From contig NZ_BATQ01000019.1 of NCBI RefSeq assembly GCF_000739635.1, positions 1-64,000 on the forward strand: a stretch of DNA of 64,000 nt, written 5' to 3'. The position numbers were made by a program, and so were the translations under genes. Below, piece by piece: positions 41,527-50,601 of this stretch; position 1 is the first letter of the stretch; each line of letters begins with the position of its first letter. The DNA is from Verrucomicrobium sp. BvORR034. Lineage in GTDB: Bacteria; Verrucomicrobiota; Verrucomicrobiia; Verrucomicrobiales; Verrucomicrobiaceae. Below the pieces are notes generated by a model. That model was not told where the DNA came from, did not search any database, and saw only the letters and a program-made list of their open reading frames with translations.

Positions 41527-43200
41527 ATGAGCGCAACGCTCGCGGAGTTGATCGCAGGATCCTTCCGCACTCTTCACGAAGGATCCATCGTCAAAGGCCG
41601 GATCCTTGAAATCAAGCCCCAGGTTGTCCTTGTGGACATCGGCTACAAGTCCGAGGGCGCGATCCCCCACTCCGAGTTTGAAGACGAGGACATCCAGGTG
41701 GGTGACGAAATCGAAGTGCTTCTGGAGCGCCTCGAAAACGACGAAGGCATGGTCGTTCTCTCCAAGGAGAAGGCCGCCCACAAGCAGAACTGGGACAAGA
41801 TTTACCGCGTCTTCCTCGACGGCGGTCTCGTCAAAGGCAAGGTCAAGAGCGTCGTCAAAGGCGGCCTCATGGTCAACGTGGGCGTCGAAGCCTTCCTGCC
41901 CGGCTCCCAGATCGACATCATTCCTCCCCGCGATCTCAACGAGTACGTGGGCAAGGTCTACGAATTCAAGATCGTCAAGGTCAACGACGAGCGCAAAAAC
42001 ATCGTGCTCAGCCGCCGCGAAGTTATCGAGGCAGAGCGCGCCGAACAGCGCCAGAAGTTCCTCGAGAGCGTCAAGCCCGGCGACAAAGTCGAAGGGATTG
42101 TCAAGAACATCACCGACTTCGGTGTGTTCGTGGACCTCAATGGCATGGACGGCCTGCTTCACATCACCGACATGACGTGGGGCCGCTTGAACCATCCTTC
42201 CGAACTCGTGGCGATCGGCCAGAAGCTGAACGTCCAGATCCTGGAAGTGAACCGCGAGAAAGAGCGCGTCAGCCTCGGTCTCAAGCAGATGCAGTCCAAC
42301 CCCTGGGAAAGCATCGAAAACCGCTACCCCGTGGGTCAGCGCGTGCACGGCACCGTCACCAAGCTCGTCGCTTACGGCGCGTTTGTGGAAGTGGAAGAAG
42401 GCGTCGAAGGCCTCATCCACGTGTCCGAGCTCTCCTGGACCAAGCGTATCGCCCGTCCTTCCGACGTGCTTACGGTCGGCCAGAAAGTGGACGCCCAGGT
42501 TCTCGGAATCAACAAGGAAGAGCGCAAGATCTCCCTTGGCGTGCGTCAGCTTGACACCAATCCTTGGGACAACATTGATGAGCGTTTCCCGATTGGCACC
42601 AAGATGAAGGGCAAGGTGCGCAACCTCACAGCTTACGGCGCGTTCGTGGAGCTTGAGGAAGGCATCGACGGGATGATCCACGTGTCCGACCTCAGCTGGA
42701 CCCGCAAGATCAACCACCCCTCCGAAGTCCTCAAGAAGGGCCAGGAAGTGGAAGCCACGATCCTTGAGATCGACAAGGCCAACCAGCGCATCAGCCTTGG
42801 TATCAAGCAGCTCGAAGGTGATCCTTGGAGCGAGATCGACACCCGCTTCAAAGTGGGCGACCTCGTCAAGGGCCGCGTGGCCAAGATCGCAAGCTTCGGC
42901 GCGTTTGTGGAACTCGAGGACGACATCGACGGCCTCGTGCACATCAGCCAGCTCAGCGAAGACCACGTCAACCGCGTCAAGGACGTGCTCAACGTTGGCG
43001 ACGAAGTGGAAGCCCGCGTCATCAAGGTGGACAAAGTCGAGCGTCGCATCGGCCTGTCCGTCAAGGCGGTCAACTACGACGAAGAGTCCCTCAAGAAGGA
43101 AAGCCAAGCCTTCGAAAGCCTCCGCCCCAGCACCGACCTCGTCGGACTGGAGCAGGCCTTCAAGTTCGCGACGGAAGAATACCGTCCGGGCCAGGGTTAA
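41527..43200 (+). CDS. rpsA: 30S ribosomal protein S1
   Basis: 557 residues, the normal length for a six-domain S1. Six S1/OB-fold domains can be counted, starting near residues 18 (EGSIVKGRILEIKPQVVLVD), 98, 184 (GDKVEGIVKNITDFGVFVDL), 268, 355 and 443, each ending in an HITD/HVSEL/HISQL motif. S1 binds mRNA leaders to the 30S subunit and helps initiate translation of structured messages. The ATG is preceded by the CTTCAGT-poor leader ACATTACAAACCCAAGAATA with no Shine-Dalgarno, as is common for rpsA, which is autoregulated in many bacteria. A strong terminator follows. Divergent from mpl, separated by 235 bases. Confidence 0.97.
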   Translation: MSATLAELIAGSFRTLHEGSIVKGRILEIKPQVVLVDIGYKSEGAIPHSEFEDEDIQVGDEIEVLLERLENDEGMVVLSKEKAAHKQNWDKIYRVFLDGGLVKGKVKSVVKGGLMVNVGVEAFLPGSQIDIIPPRDLNEYVGKVYEFKIVKVNDERKNIVLSRREVIEAERAEQRQKFLESVKPGDKVEGIVKNITDFGVFVDLNGMDGLLHITDMTWGRLNHPSELVAIGQKLNVQILEVNREKERVSLGLKQMQSNPWESIENRYPVGQRVHGTVTKLVAYGAFVEVEEGVEGLIHVSELSWTKRIARPSDVLTVGQKVDAQVLGINKEERKISLGVRQLDTNPWDNIDERFPIGTKMKGKVRNLTAYGAFVELEEGIDGMIHVSDLSWTRKINHPSEVLKKGQEVEATILEIDKANQRISLGIKQLEGDPWSEIDTRFKVGDLVKGRVAKIASFGAFVELEDDIDGLVHISQLSEDHVNRVKDVLNVGDEVEARVIKVDKVERRIGLSVKAVNYDEESLKKESQAFESLRPSTDLVGLEQAFKFATEEYRPGQG

Positions 43201-43250
43201 GCTTGAGTTCGAGGAGAATTTATTCTCCATACATTTCATACAGATCTGCG

Positions 43251-43282
43251 GAGGAGCCCCCCAAAAGGGGCTCCTCTTTTTT
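43251..43282 (+). terminator. Rho-independent terminator of rpsA
   Basis: GAGGAGCCCC pairs perfectly with GGGGCTCCTC across CCAAAA and is followed by TTTTTT. A second small stem (GGAGAAT/ATTCTCC at 43213-43228) precedes it within 25 bases of the stop codon. Confidence 0.95.
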
Positions 43283-43403
43283 ACAGCCGTTCTGGGAATA
43301 ATTTGCGATCCCTTGATGCCCGTTGGTGGATTCTCCTAGGTGGCCTTCACAGGGTCATTTTATGGTTTCCTCATGCAGCAAAGGGCGCTAGCTTTTAACC
43401 CCC

Positions 43404-43979
43404 ATGTTGAGAAATTATTCCAGAAAAGCGTGCATGCTCGTCGCGGCCACAGTCGTGATGACGGGTGCGTCCATCATGTTGAATGACTATCGCAAAGATG
43501 AGTTCGTTGAAATTACTCCTGAAGAATCCGGGGCCGATGCGGCTGTGGATGCGGAGCATGAGGTGCAGGATGCGCAGCGCATCCAGGCGGCGGTGCGCGG
43601 ACTCATGGTGAAGGCGAAGGCCTCGCTGGACACCCGCAAGGAGCTGCGGCCGTCTGGCAAGTCGGAGCGCGGCATCGCCTCCAGCTATGGCAATGGATTT
43701 AACGGCCGCAAGACGGCCAATGGTGAGATCTACAACCAGAACACCTACACGGCGGCGCACAAGAAGCTGCCCTTCGGCACGAAGGTGCTGGTGAAGAACC
43801 TGCGAAACGGGCGTGAGGTGGTGCTGCGCATCAACAACCGCGGGCCCTATGTACGGGGCCGCATCATTGACGTGTCCCTGAAGGCCGCCAAGGATCTGGG
43901 CATGCTCAAGGCCGGTGTGGTGCCGGTGGAGGTGACCGTGCTCGCTGAAGAAAAGCGCGTGTTGGCCTCTGTCGAATAG
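43404..43979 (+). CDS. RlpA-like double-psi beta-barrel protein
   Basis: 191 residues, with an N-terminal hydrophobic anchor or signal (ACMLVAATVVMTGASIMLN), a charged coil-like segment to about residue 85 (AQRIQAAVRGLMVKAKASLD), and a C-terminal RlpA domain: GIASSYGNGFNGRKTANGE, AAHKKLPFGTKVLVKNLRNG, VVLRINNRGPYVRGRIIDVS. The family contains septal lytic transglycosylases that cleave denuded glycan strands, with the Asp in RIIDVS conserved. It lacks the SPOR domain of classical RlpA, so binding to the septum would need the N-terminal region. Single-gene unit; secreted or periplasmic. Confidence 0.9.
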   Translation: MLRNYSRKACMLVAATVVMTGASIMLNDYRKDEFVEITPEESGADAAVDAEHEVQDAQRIQAAVRGLMVKAKASLDTRKELRPSGKSERGIASSYGNGFNGRKTANGEIYNQNTYTAAHKKLPFGTKVLVKNLRNGREVVLRINNRGPYVRGRIIDVSLKAAKDLGMLKAGVVPVEVTVLAEEKRVLASVE

Positions 43980-44072
43980 GGCTGCCTGTCACAATAATAC
44001 CGAAACGCGGCACAAGGGGCGTTCAGTTGGCGCGGCGCATGGCGTAGGTTTCATGCGCTGCTCTGCGCCCTT

Positions 44073-47000
44073 ATGAAACTGCTGCCTTGCCCCCTGCTAT
44101 CAGGTACGATTGTGTTGTTCATTGCCGGTCTGGTGGCACCGGTTCACCGGGCATCTGCCGCCGAGCCTGCGGGAGGCATCAAGTCGGTCACGACACACCG
44201 GGAGGCCTATGGGGCGACCAAGGGCACGGTTGCGGTGGATCCTGCCAAGGATCTGCCCCGACTGCCTCCGGTGGAGCCGCAGAACGCTCTGGCCACCTGG
44301 CAGGTGAAGGAGGGCTTCAAGCTGGAGATCGCCGCGCATGAGCCGCTGGTGCGGGATCCCATTGCGGTCAGCTTTGACGAGCGCGGACGCATGTTCGTGT
44401 GTGAAATGATTGACTACTCGGAGCGTCGCGATGAAACGCCGCACTTGGGGCGCATCTCCATGCTGGAGGACAAGGACGGCGACGGTCGCTATGAGTCCAG
44501 CAAGGTGTTCGCCGAAGGCCTGGCCTGGCCCACGGGGTTGATCTGGGCCAATGGGGGGCTTTATGTGATCGCGACACCGGACATCATCCGGTTCGAGGAC
44601 AAAGACGGCGATGGCCGGGCTGAAAAGCGGGAGGTGGTGTACACGGGCTTCGGCACGGGTCTCAAGATTCTGAACGTGCAGGGCATGGCGAACTGTCCGC
44701 AGTGGGGCATGGACAGCCGGGTGCACCTTCAAGCCGGCGGCGGGAACCGCGGCAAGGTGAAGTGCCTGAAGAGGCCGGACCTGCCGGAGGTGGAGCTGGG
44801 CGGGCGGGATTTTTGGTTCGATCCGCTAACTCATGAGTTCGGCCTTGAAGCGGGGGGCGGCCAGTACGGCATGAGCTATGACACGTACGGGCGCAAGTTC
44901 GTGTGCAGCAACAGCGACCACCTGCAGTTCTTTGTGTGTGATGACGCCTATGCCCGGCGAAACCCCTATTTCAATTTTCCCCAGGTGCGTCAGAGTATCG
45001 CGGTGGATGGTGGTGCGGCAGAGGTGTTTCGTCTCAGTCCAGATGAGCCCTGGCGCATCATCCGCACCCGCTGGCGTATCGCCGGGGTGGTGAAAGGGGC
45101 GGTGGAAGGGGGAGGTCGTGTGTCAGGCTATTTCACCGGAGCCACCGGCACGACGGTGTACAGGGGTGATGCCTACGGACCGGAGTTCGTGAACAACACC
45201 TTCACGGGAGATGCGGGTGGCCAGTTGATCCATCGCAAGGTGCTGCGGCAGAAGGGGGCGAGCCTGGAGGGCGAGCGCCCGGCCGATGAGCGGGGGCGCG
45301 AGTTTGCCGCCTCCAAGGACACCTGGTGCCGTATTGTGAACTTCGCCAATGCGCCGGATGGCTGTCTCTATGCCATGGACATGTACCGGGAGACCATCGA
45401 GCACCCCTGGGCCATCCCGGACGAGATCAAGCAACACCTGGATCTGAACAGCGGCAATGACCGGGGGCGCATCTACCGGATCACGCCGACCGCTGGACTG
45501 CCGACAGGGCAGCACCAGCGTGCGAATTTTGCCGGCATGGATCTCGCTGGTCTGGTGAAGAACCTGGAGCATGCCAACGGCTGGCATCGTGAAACGGCCT
45601 CCCGGCTGATCTATGAACGGCAGGACAAGGCGGTGGTGCCGCTCCTGGAAAAGTTGTTGATTGAAACCCAAAGTCCGCTGGCGCGGTTTCATGCCTTGTG
45701 GTTGCTCGAGGTCTTCCATGCCGTAGGTGAAGCGCAGGTGCTGGCGGCCATTCAGGATAAGGATGAGCATGTGCGGGAACTTGGCATCCGTCTCAGTGAG
45801 GGGCTGCCTCTGGAGGTCCGGGTGGGCAAGACGCTGCGCCAGCAACTGGCGGCGTGCGCGGAGGATTCCGCTCCGCGGGTGCGCATGCAGCTCGCCTTCA
45901 CCCTGGGAAGTTATTTTACACCCGAGATGCTGGCGGGGCAGGGGCGGGAGACGAGCCGCACGTTGCTGGAGACCGCGTCCCGGTTGCTGGCGGAGGATCA
46001 GGATGACTGGACGTACAGCGCTTTGGTTTCTGGGCCTCCGGCGCTGGCGCGGGAGCTGTTTGGGAATGTGCGTGCGTCCACTCCCAATGGCATTCCTGAG
46101 TCCCGCATTGCAGAACTGGTGCAGGTGATCGCCGCCCGCCAGGAGCCTGAGGATCTGGCATGGCTCATGGAGAATCTCTCAAAAGGATCTGGCAGCAGCA
46201 CGGAGCGGCTGAGAGCTCTGGACAAGGGATTGCGTCAGCGGGGGAGTTCGCTTGCGCAAAAGGATGACAAGGGTGTCTTCAAGCCCATCTTTGACCTGGC
46301 CGCCAAAGAGGCGGCGAATGCCGGGGCTACGAGTTCGAGACGTCACGAGGCGGTGACCCTGCTGGAGATGGCGCCTTATGCCCAGGCGCGCCCTGCCCTG
46401 GCGGCACTGCTGCAAAAGGATCAACCGGCGGACCTGCAGCAATCCGCTGTGCAGTCGCTGGTGCGCTTCAATGATCCCTCCGTGGCGGAAGTGCTGATCG
46501 AGGCGTGGTCGGGTCTCCAGCCCGCAGCTCGCGCGGCGGCGTTGGATGGCTTGTTGTCCCGTCCTGAGCGCATCCTGGCGCTGTACCAAAACATGGGCGG
46601 TGGCCAGCCTGTGCTGAAGCCGGAGGAACTCTCCAGCGCTCAGGTGCAGGCGCTCATCAAGCACACGAATCCCAAAGTGGCGGCGCTGACCAAACAAGTG
46701 CTGGCCGCAGTGATCCCCAAACCACGGGAAACGGTCATCGCGGAGTTTCAGCCCGCCTCTTCACTCAAGGGAGACGCCACGCGGGGGCAGTTGGTGTTCA
46801 TGCAGCGGTGCTTCACCTGCCACCGGGCAGGGGGCCAGGGCTTTCAAGTGGGGCCGGACCTCATCACGGTGAAGGCCAAGGGACGTGAGGCGCTCCTCAG
46901 CGCCATTCTTGATCCCAACAAAGAGGTGGCTCCACAGTTCATCGCCTACACGGTGGAGACGCAGGACGGCCAGACTCTGGGCGGGTTGCTCTCCAAGGAC

Positions 47001-47174
47001 GATACGACGGGGGTGACGGTGAGGATGACCGCCGGGGCGGAGGTGAATGTGGCACGTGCCCAGGTGAAAAAGATGTCGGCCGGCGGCCTGTCGCTCATGC
47101 CGGAAGGTCTGGAGGCGGGGATGGATGCGCAGGGGATGGCGGATTTGTTGGAGTTTGTGGAGACGCTGAAGTAG
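44073..47174 (+). CDS. PVC-type heme-binding dehydrogenase with HEAT repeats
   Basis: 1033 residues. Signal peptide to about residue 30. Residues about 65-470 form a beta-propeller-like 'membrane-bound dehydrogenase' domain (LEIAAHEPLVRDPIAVSFDE, GRMFVCEMIDYS, DGDGRYESSKVFAEGL, GWDS-type NCPQWGMDSRVHLQ). Residues about 480-890 are HEAT-like helical repeats. The C-terminal cytochrome c domain has CFTCH near 913-917, preceded by GQLVFMQR and followed by VGPDLITVKAKG and SAILDPNKEVAPQF. This domain order is known almost only from Planctomycetes and Verrucomicrobia. It probably oxidises sugars or alcohols in the periplasm and passes electrons through the heme. The substrate is unknown. The start codon is a clear ATG. 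Confidence 0.9.
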   Translation: MKLLPCPLLSGTIVLFIAGLVAPVHRASAAEPAGGIKSVTTHREAYGATKGTVAVDPAKDLPRLPPVEPQNALATWQVKEGFKLEIAAHEPLVRDPIAVSFDERGRMFVCEMIDYSERRDETPHLGRISMLEDKDGDGRYESSKVFAEGLAWPTGLIWANGGLYVIATPDIIRFEDKDGDGRAEKREVVYTGFGTGLKILNVQGMANCPQWGMDSRVHLQAGGGNRGKVKCLKRPDLPEVELGGRDFWFDPLTHEFGLEAGGGQYGMSYDTYGRKFVCSNSDHLQFFVCDDAYARRNPYFNFPQVRQSIAVDGGAAEVFRLSPDEPWRIIRTRWRIAGVVKGAVEGGGRVSGYFTGATGTTVYRGDAYGPEFVNNTFTGDAGGQLIHRKVLRQKGASLEGERPADERGREFAASKDTWCRIVNFANAPDGCLYAMDMYRETIEHPWAIPDEIKQHLDLNSGNDRGRIYRITPTAGLPTGQHQRANFAGMDLAGLVKNLEHANGWHRETASRLIYERQDKAVVPLLEKLLIETQSPLARFHALWLLEVFHAVGEAQVLAAIQDKDEHVRELGIRLSEGLPLEVRVGKTLRQQLAACAEDSAPRVRMQLAFTLGSYFTPEMLAGQGRETSRTLLETASRLLAEDQDDWTYSALVSGPPALARELFGNVRASTPNGIPESRIAELVQVIAARQEPEDLAWLMENLSKGSGSSTERLRALDKGLRQRGSSLAQKDDKGVFKPIFDLAAKEAANAGATSSRRHEAVTLLEMAPYAQARPALAALLQKDQPADLQQSAVQSLVRFNDPSVAEVLIEAWSGLQPAARAAALDGLLSRPERILALYQNMGGGQPVLKPEELSSAQVQALIKHTNPKVAALTKQVLAAVIPKPRETVIAEFQPASSLKGDATRGQLVFMQRCFTCHRAGGQGFQVGPDLITVKAKGREALLSAILDPNKEVAPQFIAYTVETQDGQTLGGLLSKDDTTGVTVRMTAGAEVNVARAQVKKMSAGGLSLMPEGLEAGMDAQGMADLLEFVETLK

Positions 47175-47553
47175 AAATTAGGAATGATGAATTAGGAATG
47201 GAGAATAAGTTCCTGGTTCTTTTGTGCGAGTTATCTCATGAACCCTCCGGGTTCGAGGTGGACTGGAGTTGGTAGGCGGGTTCAGCGGGCCTGAAGGGGA
47301 GGCAATGTCGTGGCAGAAGGGAATGTGCGTGCGCATGAGGAGACACAGGATGGGTCGAAACAAAATGAGGTCTGTGGATGACGCAGGCTCGTGCGTTGAT
47401 GTATGAACCCAAAGAGATGGGGGATGGGGCGTGCCCGATGACCGGGCCTCGCCATGACCTCAAAGGGGAGTCGAACGGTTCCGTCGGCACCTCGCATGAA
47501 AAATGCTTCCTCCCGCTGAAAGGCCCGCGCGGCCCCAGCGTCTTTGTCACTCT
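47175..47553. other. Intergenic region
   Basis: No gene. Just after the heme protein stop it has two imperfect tandem copies of an ATTAGGAATG-like unit (47178-47205), related to the arms of the inverted repeat at 48066-48160. The rest holds the leader of the metal-binding protein gene. Confidence 0.5.
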
Positions 47554-48045
47554 ATGAAATCCATCACTCTGCTCGTCACCGCCACCTTGCTCGCCCTTGG
47601 GCTGTCCGCCCAGGCGGAATCCACCCTCACGCTCAACGGCATCCACAACTGCTGCAAAGGCTGTGAAAACGGCATCACCAAGGCTATCACGAAGGTGGAC
47701 GGCACCACGGCCGCTGTCACCAAGACCAGCGTGACCATCACGGCCAAGTCCAAGAGCGATCTGGACAAGGCGGTGGACTCCCTCCTGGACGCTGGCTACT
47801 ACGGCGAAGGGGCCACCGTGAAAGCTGTGGCCGACAAGCAGGTGAAAACCGCCACCGTCAGCAGCACTCACCTCTGCTGCGGCAAGTGCGTGAAGGGCGT
47901 GGATGAGGCGATCAAAACCGTCAAAGGTGCCACCAAACACAACGCCACCAAAGGCGAAGACAGCTTCACGGTGGAAGGCGACTTCAATCTGAAAGACCTG
48001 CAGACCGCGCTGAACAAAGCCGGCTACAACGGCAAGATCGAGTAG
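47554..48045 (+). CDS. Periplasmic tandem heavy-metal-associated-like protein
   Basis: 163 residues. Signal peptide MKSITLLVTATLLALGLSAQ, cleaved near AQA-EST. Two HMA-like ferredoxin folds follow: residues 24-90 with the metal-loop NCCKGC (Cys33, Cys34, Cys37), and residues 98-163 with LCCGKC (Cys108, Cys109, Cys112). Each domain has the KAITKVDG / AIKTVKGAT strand typical of HMA domains. The usual copper motif is MxCxxC; here both are CCxGC or CCGKC, which suggests a different metal preference or an added thiolate. Secreted HMA tandems are unusual; most are cytoplasmic or in ATPases. It may be a periplasmic metal shuttle or buffer. Confidence 0.8.
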   Translation: MKSITLLVTATLLALGLSAQAESTLTLNGIHNCCKGCENGITKAITKVDGTTAAVTKTSVTITAKSKSDLDKAVDSLLDAGYYGEGATVKAVADKQVKTATVSSTHLCCGKCVKGVDEAIKTVKGATKHNATKGEDSFTVEGDFNLKDLQTALNKAGYNGKIE

Positions 48046-48065
48046 AGAGTCTTCCAGAAATTAGG

Positions 48066-48160
48066 AATTAGGAATGCTGAATTATGAATGAGTGTCTTGA
48101 GTTGTGTGTTCCGCCCAGCTCGGCCTCTCATTCACAATTCATAATTCAGCATTCCTAATT
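48066..48160. repeat. 24-bp perfect inverted repeat, AT-rich
   Basis: AATTAGGAATGCTGAATTAT and the following GAAT (48066-48089) are the exact reverse complement of bases 48137-48160. The spacer is 47 bases. The arms are related to the ATTAGGAATG-type units at 47178-47205. It sits between the metal-binding protein and a methyltransferase gene, where it could end transcription from the former or be a repeat insertion. Confidence 0.85.
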
Positions 48161-48192
48161 TTGAATTGTGAGGATTCTCGCTTGAGTGCGGC

Positions 48193-49227
48193 ATGGCCGC
48201 TGACCTCACCTCTGTCCCTCAAAGTGATCCGCTTCGTGTTTACCGCTACCGCGATGGCTTGTATGCCGCCGACCTGCTGACGGCGGCGGTGGTGCATCTG
48301 GATTTCTTCACCTGGCTGGGAGCGAACCCGTCCACCAAGGAGGAGGTCTGCGCGCGTTTTGAGTTCGCGGAGCGTCCCACGGATGTGATGCTCACGCTGT
48401 TCGCCGCGAATGGATTTGTGGAGCGCCAGGAGGATGGAAAGTTTCACGCCACGCTCACGGCCAGCGAGCATCTCACAGCGGGTTCGCCCTGGTGTCTTTC
48501 GCCTTACTACGCCTCCCTGAAGGACCGGCCCATCACGCAGGACTACCTGAAAGTTCTGAGCACGGGCAAGCCCGCCAACTGGGGCGGCGACGAGGCGGCG
48601 CTGGACTGGCACAAGGCCATGGAGACGGACGCATTCTCCCGAAGCTTCACGGCGGCCATGGACTGTCGCGGATTCTATCTGGGCCAGGCGCTGGCGAAGA
48701 AGGTGGATCTGGGCGGTCGCAAGCACCTCCTCGATATCGGAGGTGGCAGCGGGATCTACTCCTGCTCCCTCGTGGCGCACCATGCGGAGCTGAAGGCCAC
48801 CGTGTACGAGCAAGCCCCGGTGGATCGTATCACGCAGCGTTGTATCGTGGAGCGAGGCTATCCGGATCGCGTGTTGGTGGCTACGGGTGACATGTTCAAA
48901 GACCCTCTGCCAACCGATGCGGACGTGCATTTGTTTTCTAATGTGCTGCATGACTGGGACTATCCTGAGGTGCGGCAACTTTTGGCCATTTCCCACAAGG
49001 CGCTGGCTCCGGGAGGCCTGTTGATCATCCACGATGCGTTCATCAATGAGGCGAAAAACGGGCCGCTGCCCGTGGCGGAGTATTCTGCGCTCCTCATGCA
49101 CTCCACCCAGGGCAAATGCTATGGAGTGGGAGAGTATGCCGAACTCCTGCGCGAAGCCGGGTTCGAGCCCGGAGCCTATCAGGACACGGCGGCGGACCGT
49201 GGCTTTATGACGGCGATTCGCCGATAG
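48193..49227 (+). CDS. SAM-dependent O-methyltransferase (acetylserotonin/polyketide type)
   Basis: 344 residues. An N-terminal winged-helix dimerisation domain (ADLLTAAVVHLDFFTWLGA, FAANGFVERQEDGKFHATLT) leads to the methyltransferase domain with HLLDIGGGSGIYSCSLV (motif I), the ATGDMF motif, and LFSNVLHDWDYPEVRQLLA with the catalytic His in NVLHDW. PGGLLIIHDAFI is motif III. This is the small-molecule O-methyltransferase fold, usually acting on phenolics or polyketide-like compounds in the cytoplasm. No biosynthetic genes surround it. A methionine initiator follows at MAADLTSVPQ, eight bases downstream of a purine-poor leader. Confidence 0.88.
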   Translation: MAADLTSVPQSDPLRVYRYRDGLYAADLLTAAVVHLDFFTWLGANPSTKEEVCARFEFAERPTDVMLTLFAANGFVERQEDGKFHATLTASEHLTAGSPWCLSPYYASLKDRPITQDYLKVLSTGKPANWGGDEAALDWHKAMETDAFSRSFTAAMDCRGFYLGQALAKKVDLGGRKHLLDIGGGSGIYSCSLVAHHAELKATVYEQAPVDRITQRCIVERGYPDRVLVATGDMFKDPLPTDADVHLFSNVLHDWDYPEVRQLLAISHKALAPGGLLIIHDAFINEAKNGPLPVAEYSALLMHSTQGKCYGVGEYAELLREAGFEPGAYQDTAADRGFMTAIRR

Positions 49228-49288
49228 TCCGGTGATTCGGCAAAACAGTAATTTGGCAGCCCAGTAAAACGGTGGGACAGGGGAGGCT

Positions 49289-49303
49289 GCTCCGTTGCGG
49301 AGC
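49289..49303 (+). terminator. 6-bp GC hairpin between convergent genes
   Basis: GCTCCG and CGGAGC flank TTG, in the gap between the methyltransferase (plus) and the Gfo/Idh gene (minus). A weak terminator candidate; no T run follows. Confidence 0.4.
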
Positions 49304-49373
49304 GCTTCCTTCGCGTTCTTCGGGGGTGGTGAGTGGAGAGGTTGTTTCCTGTATCTTGGGGGCTTCAAGCGGG

Positions 49374-50405
49374 CTACGCCACTCTCACCAGATCCCCGGC
49401 ATCCATGCTCTCGGCCGCGGCCTGGACCACGCGCATGTACTTGATGCCCTCAAGGAAATCCGGCTTGGGGCGTGGGGCGGAGGGATTGAGCACGGCGTTG
49501 ATGAAGTCGCGCTCGACGGTCCACTCCTTTGCCTCGGTGTCGGGAAGCGGCACGACCTCCAGTGCACCGCCGATCCTGCCCAAGCGAATTTCGTCGGTCA
49601 CAAAGTTGTAGGTCAGGGTGCCCTCACTGCCATAGATCTGGAGGGCGTCCTGAGGCGGGTGGGAGGCCACGCCGCTGAAAATGAGGCTGCCTTGGGCGCC
49701 GTTGCGGAAGCCACAGAGCACGTGGAGGTAGTCCGGGATCTCCACCTCATACCCTTGGCGATCCGGGGTGACGACGGCCCCGTTGGCCTGAACGGCCACG
49801 ATGTCACCCAGCCAGCGCTGGATGATCTCCACATAGATGCCAAAGCTTAGCACCTGGAGACCGCTGATTTCCACCCGCTGCCGCCAGTGGGCCGGTGCTG
49901 CAGGATCCAGCCAGCCGCCGTTCATGCTGTGCAGGACGGCGTGGTAGGGCTTGCCAATCGCGCCCTCGGTCAGGAGCCGACGCATGGTGGCGTCGCCCTT
50001 CATGCCGTAGGGAGGCGGGCAGAGGGCGGCCACCAGTTCTGGATTGCTCATGCTAGCCTCCCACATGAGCTGGGCCTCCTGCAGGCTCATGGCCATGCGC
50101 GCCTGGCAGAAGACGTGCTTGCCGGCGCGGAGGGCGTAGCAGGTGATCTCACTGTGGAGCATGGGTGGGGTGCCGACCCAGACGACATCAATATCGCCCC
50201 GGGACACCAGTTCCGGCCAGTGTTGCATGGGCTCTGCCGTAGGGGCCTGCTCGGCACAGAACCGCTGGCTGCTTTCTAGCGTGGCATTGCTCACGGCCAC
50301 GATCTCCACCTCGGGCATGGCCTGAAGGGCGGGGAGGTGCCGGGACTTCACAATGCCGCCGGCACCGACGATGCCGACACGGATCCGCTTGGGGTCAGAA
50401 CTCAT
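49374..50405 (-). CDS. Gfo/Idh/MocA family oxidoreductase
   Basis: 343 residues. The N-terminal Rossmann motif is VGIVGAGGIVKSRHLPALQA, with EIVAVSN at the end of strand 2 and the family motif GKHVFCQARMAMSLQEA, in which a catalytic-site Lys is normally found in EKP; here it reads FCQARMAM, so the usual Glu-Lys-Pro is not conserved. The C-terminal beta-sheet domain has GGWLDPAAPAHWRQ and GYEVEIPDYLHVLCGF. The family oxidises or reduces sugars and inositols with NAD(P). Loss of EKP may mean a structural rather than catalytic role, or a variant chemistry; this is the main oddity. Monocistronic, minus strand. Confidence 0.85.
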   Translation of the reverse strand: MSSDPKRIRVGIVGAGGIVKSRHLPALQAMPEVEIVAVSNATLESSQRFCAEQAPTAEPMQHWPELVSRGDIDVVWVGTPPMLHSEITCYALRAGKHVFCQARMAMSLQEAQLMWEASMSNPELVAALCPPPYGMKGDATMRRLLTEGAIGKPYHAVLHSMNGGWLDPAAPAHWRQRVEISGLQVLSFGIYVEIIQRWLGDIVAVQANGAVVTPDRQGYEVEIPDYLHVLCGFRNGAQGSLIFSGVASHPPQDALQIYGSEGTLTYNFVTDEIRLGRIGGALEVVPLPDTEAKEWTVERDFINAVLNPSAPRPKPDFLEGIKYMRVVQAAAESMDAGDLVRVA

Positions 50406-50601
50406 GGGAGAACAGGGATGGGAAAAGGAAAAATGAGATTCTTGCTGTTGAAAAGGGATTGTCCAGAGGCGGATACGGTCCCAAACGACACTCTGGCCGC
50501 GGAAGAGGCTTTTCTGCCGACGATGTCAAAATTAGTTGACGATCTTCAGACTGCGATTAACCTCCCGACCCTTCTTTTCAACCCTAACCCTTTTCACAGT
50601 C

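Noticed and set aside
41431-43239. A 602-codon minus-strand open frame opposite rpsA.
   Set aside because: It mirrors the repeated S1 domains; repeats such as EAFDAFFHFHKRA are complements of S1 motifs.
48060-48165. The inverted repeat as insertion-sequence ends.
   Set aside because: There is no transposase, the spacer is only 47 bases, and no target duplication is evident.
50440-50600. A riboswitch or ribosomal-protein leader before rpmB.
   Set aside because: Only a TTGACG box with a poor -10 and no convincing secondary structure were found.
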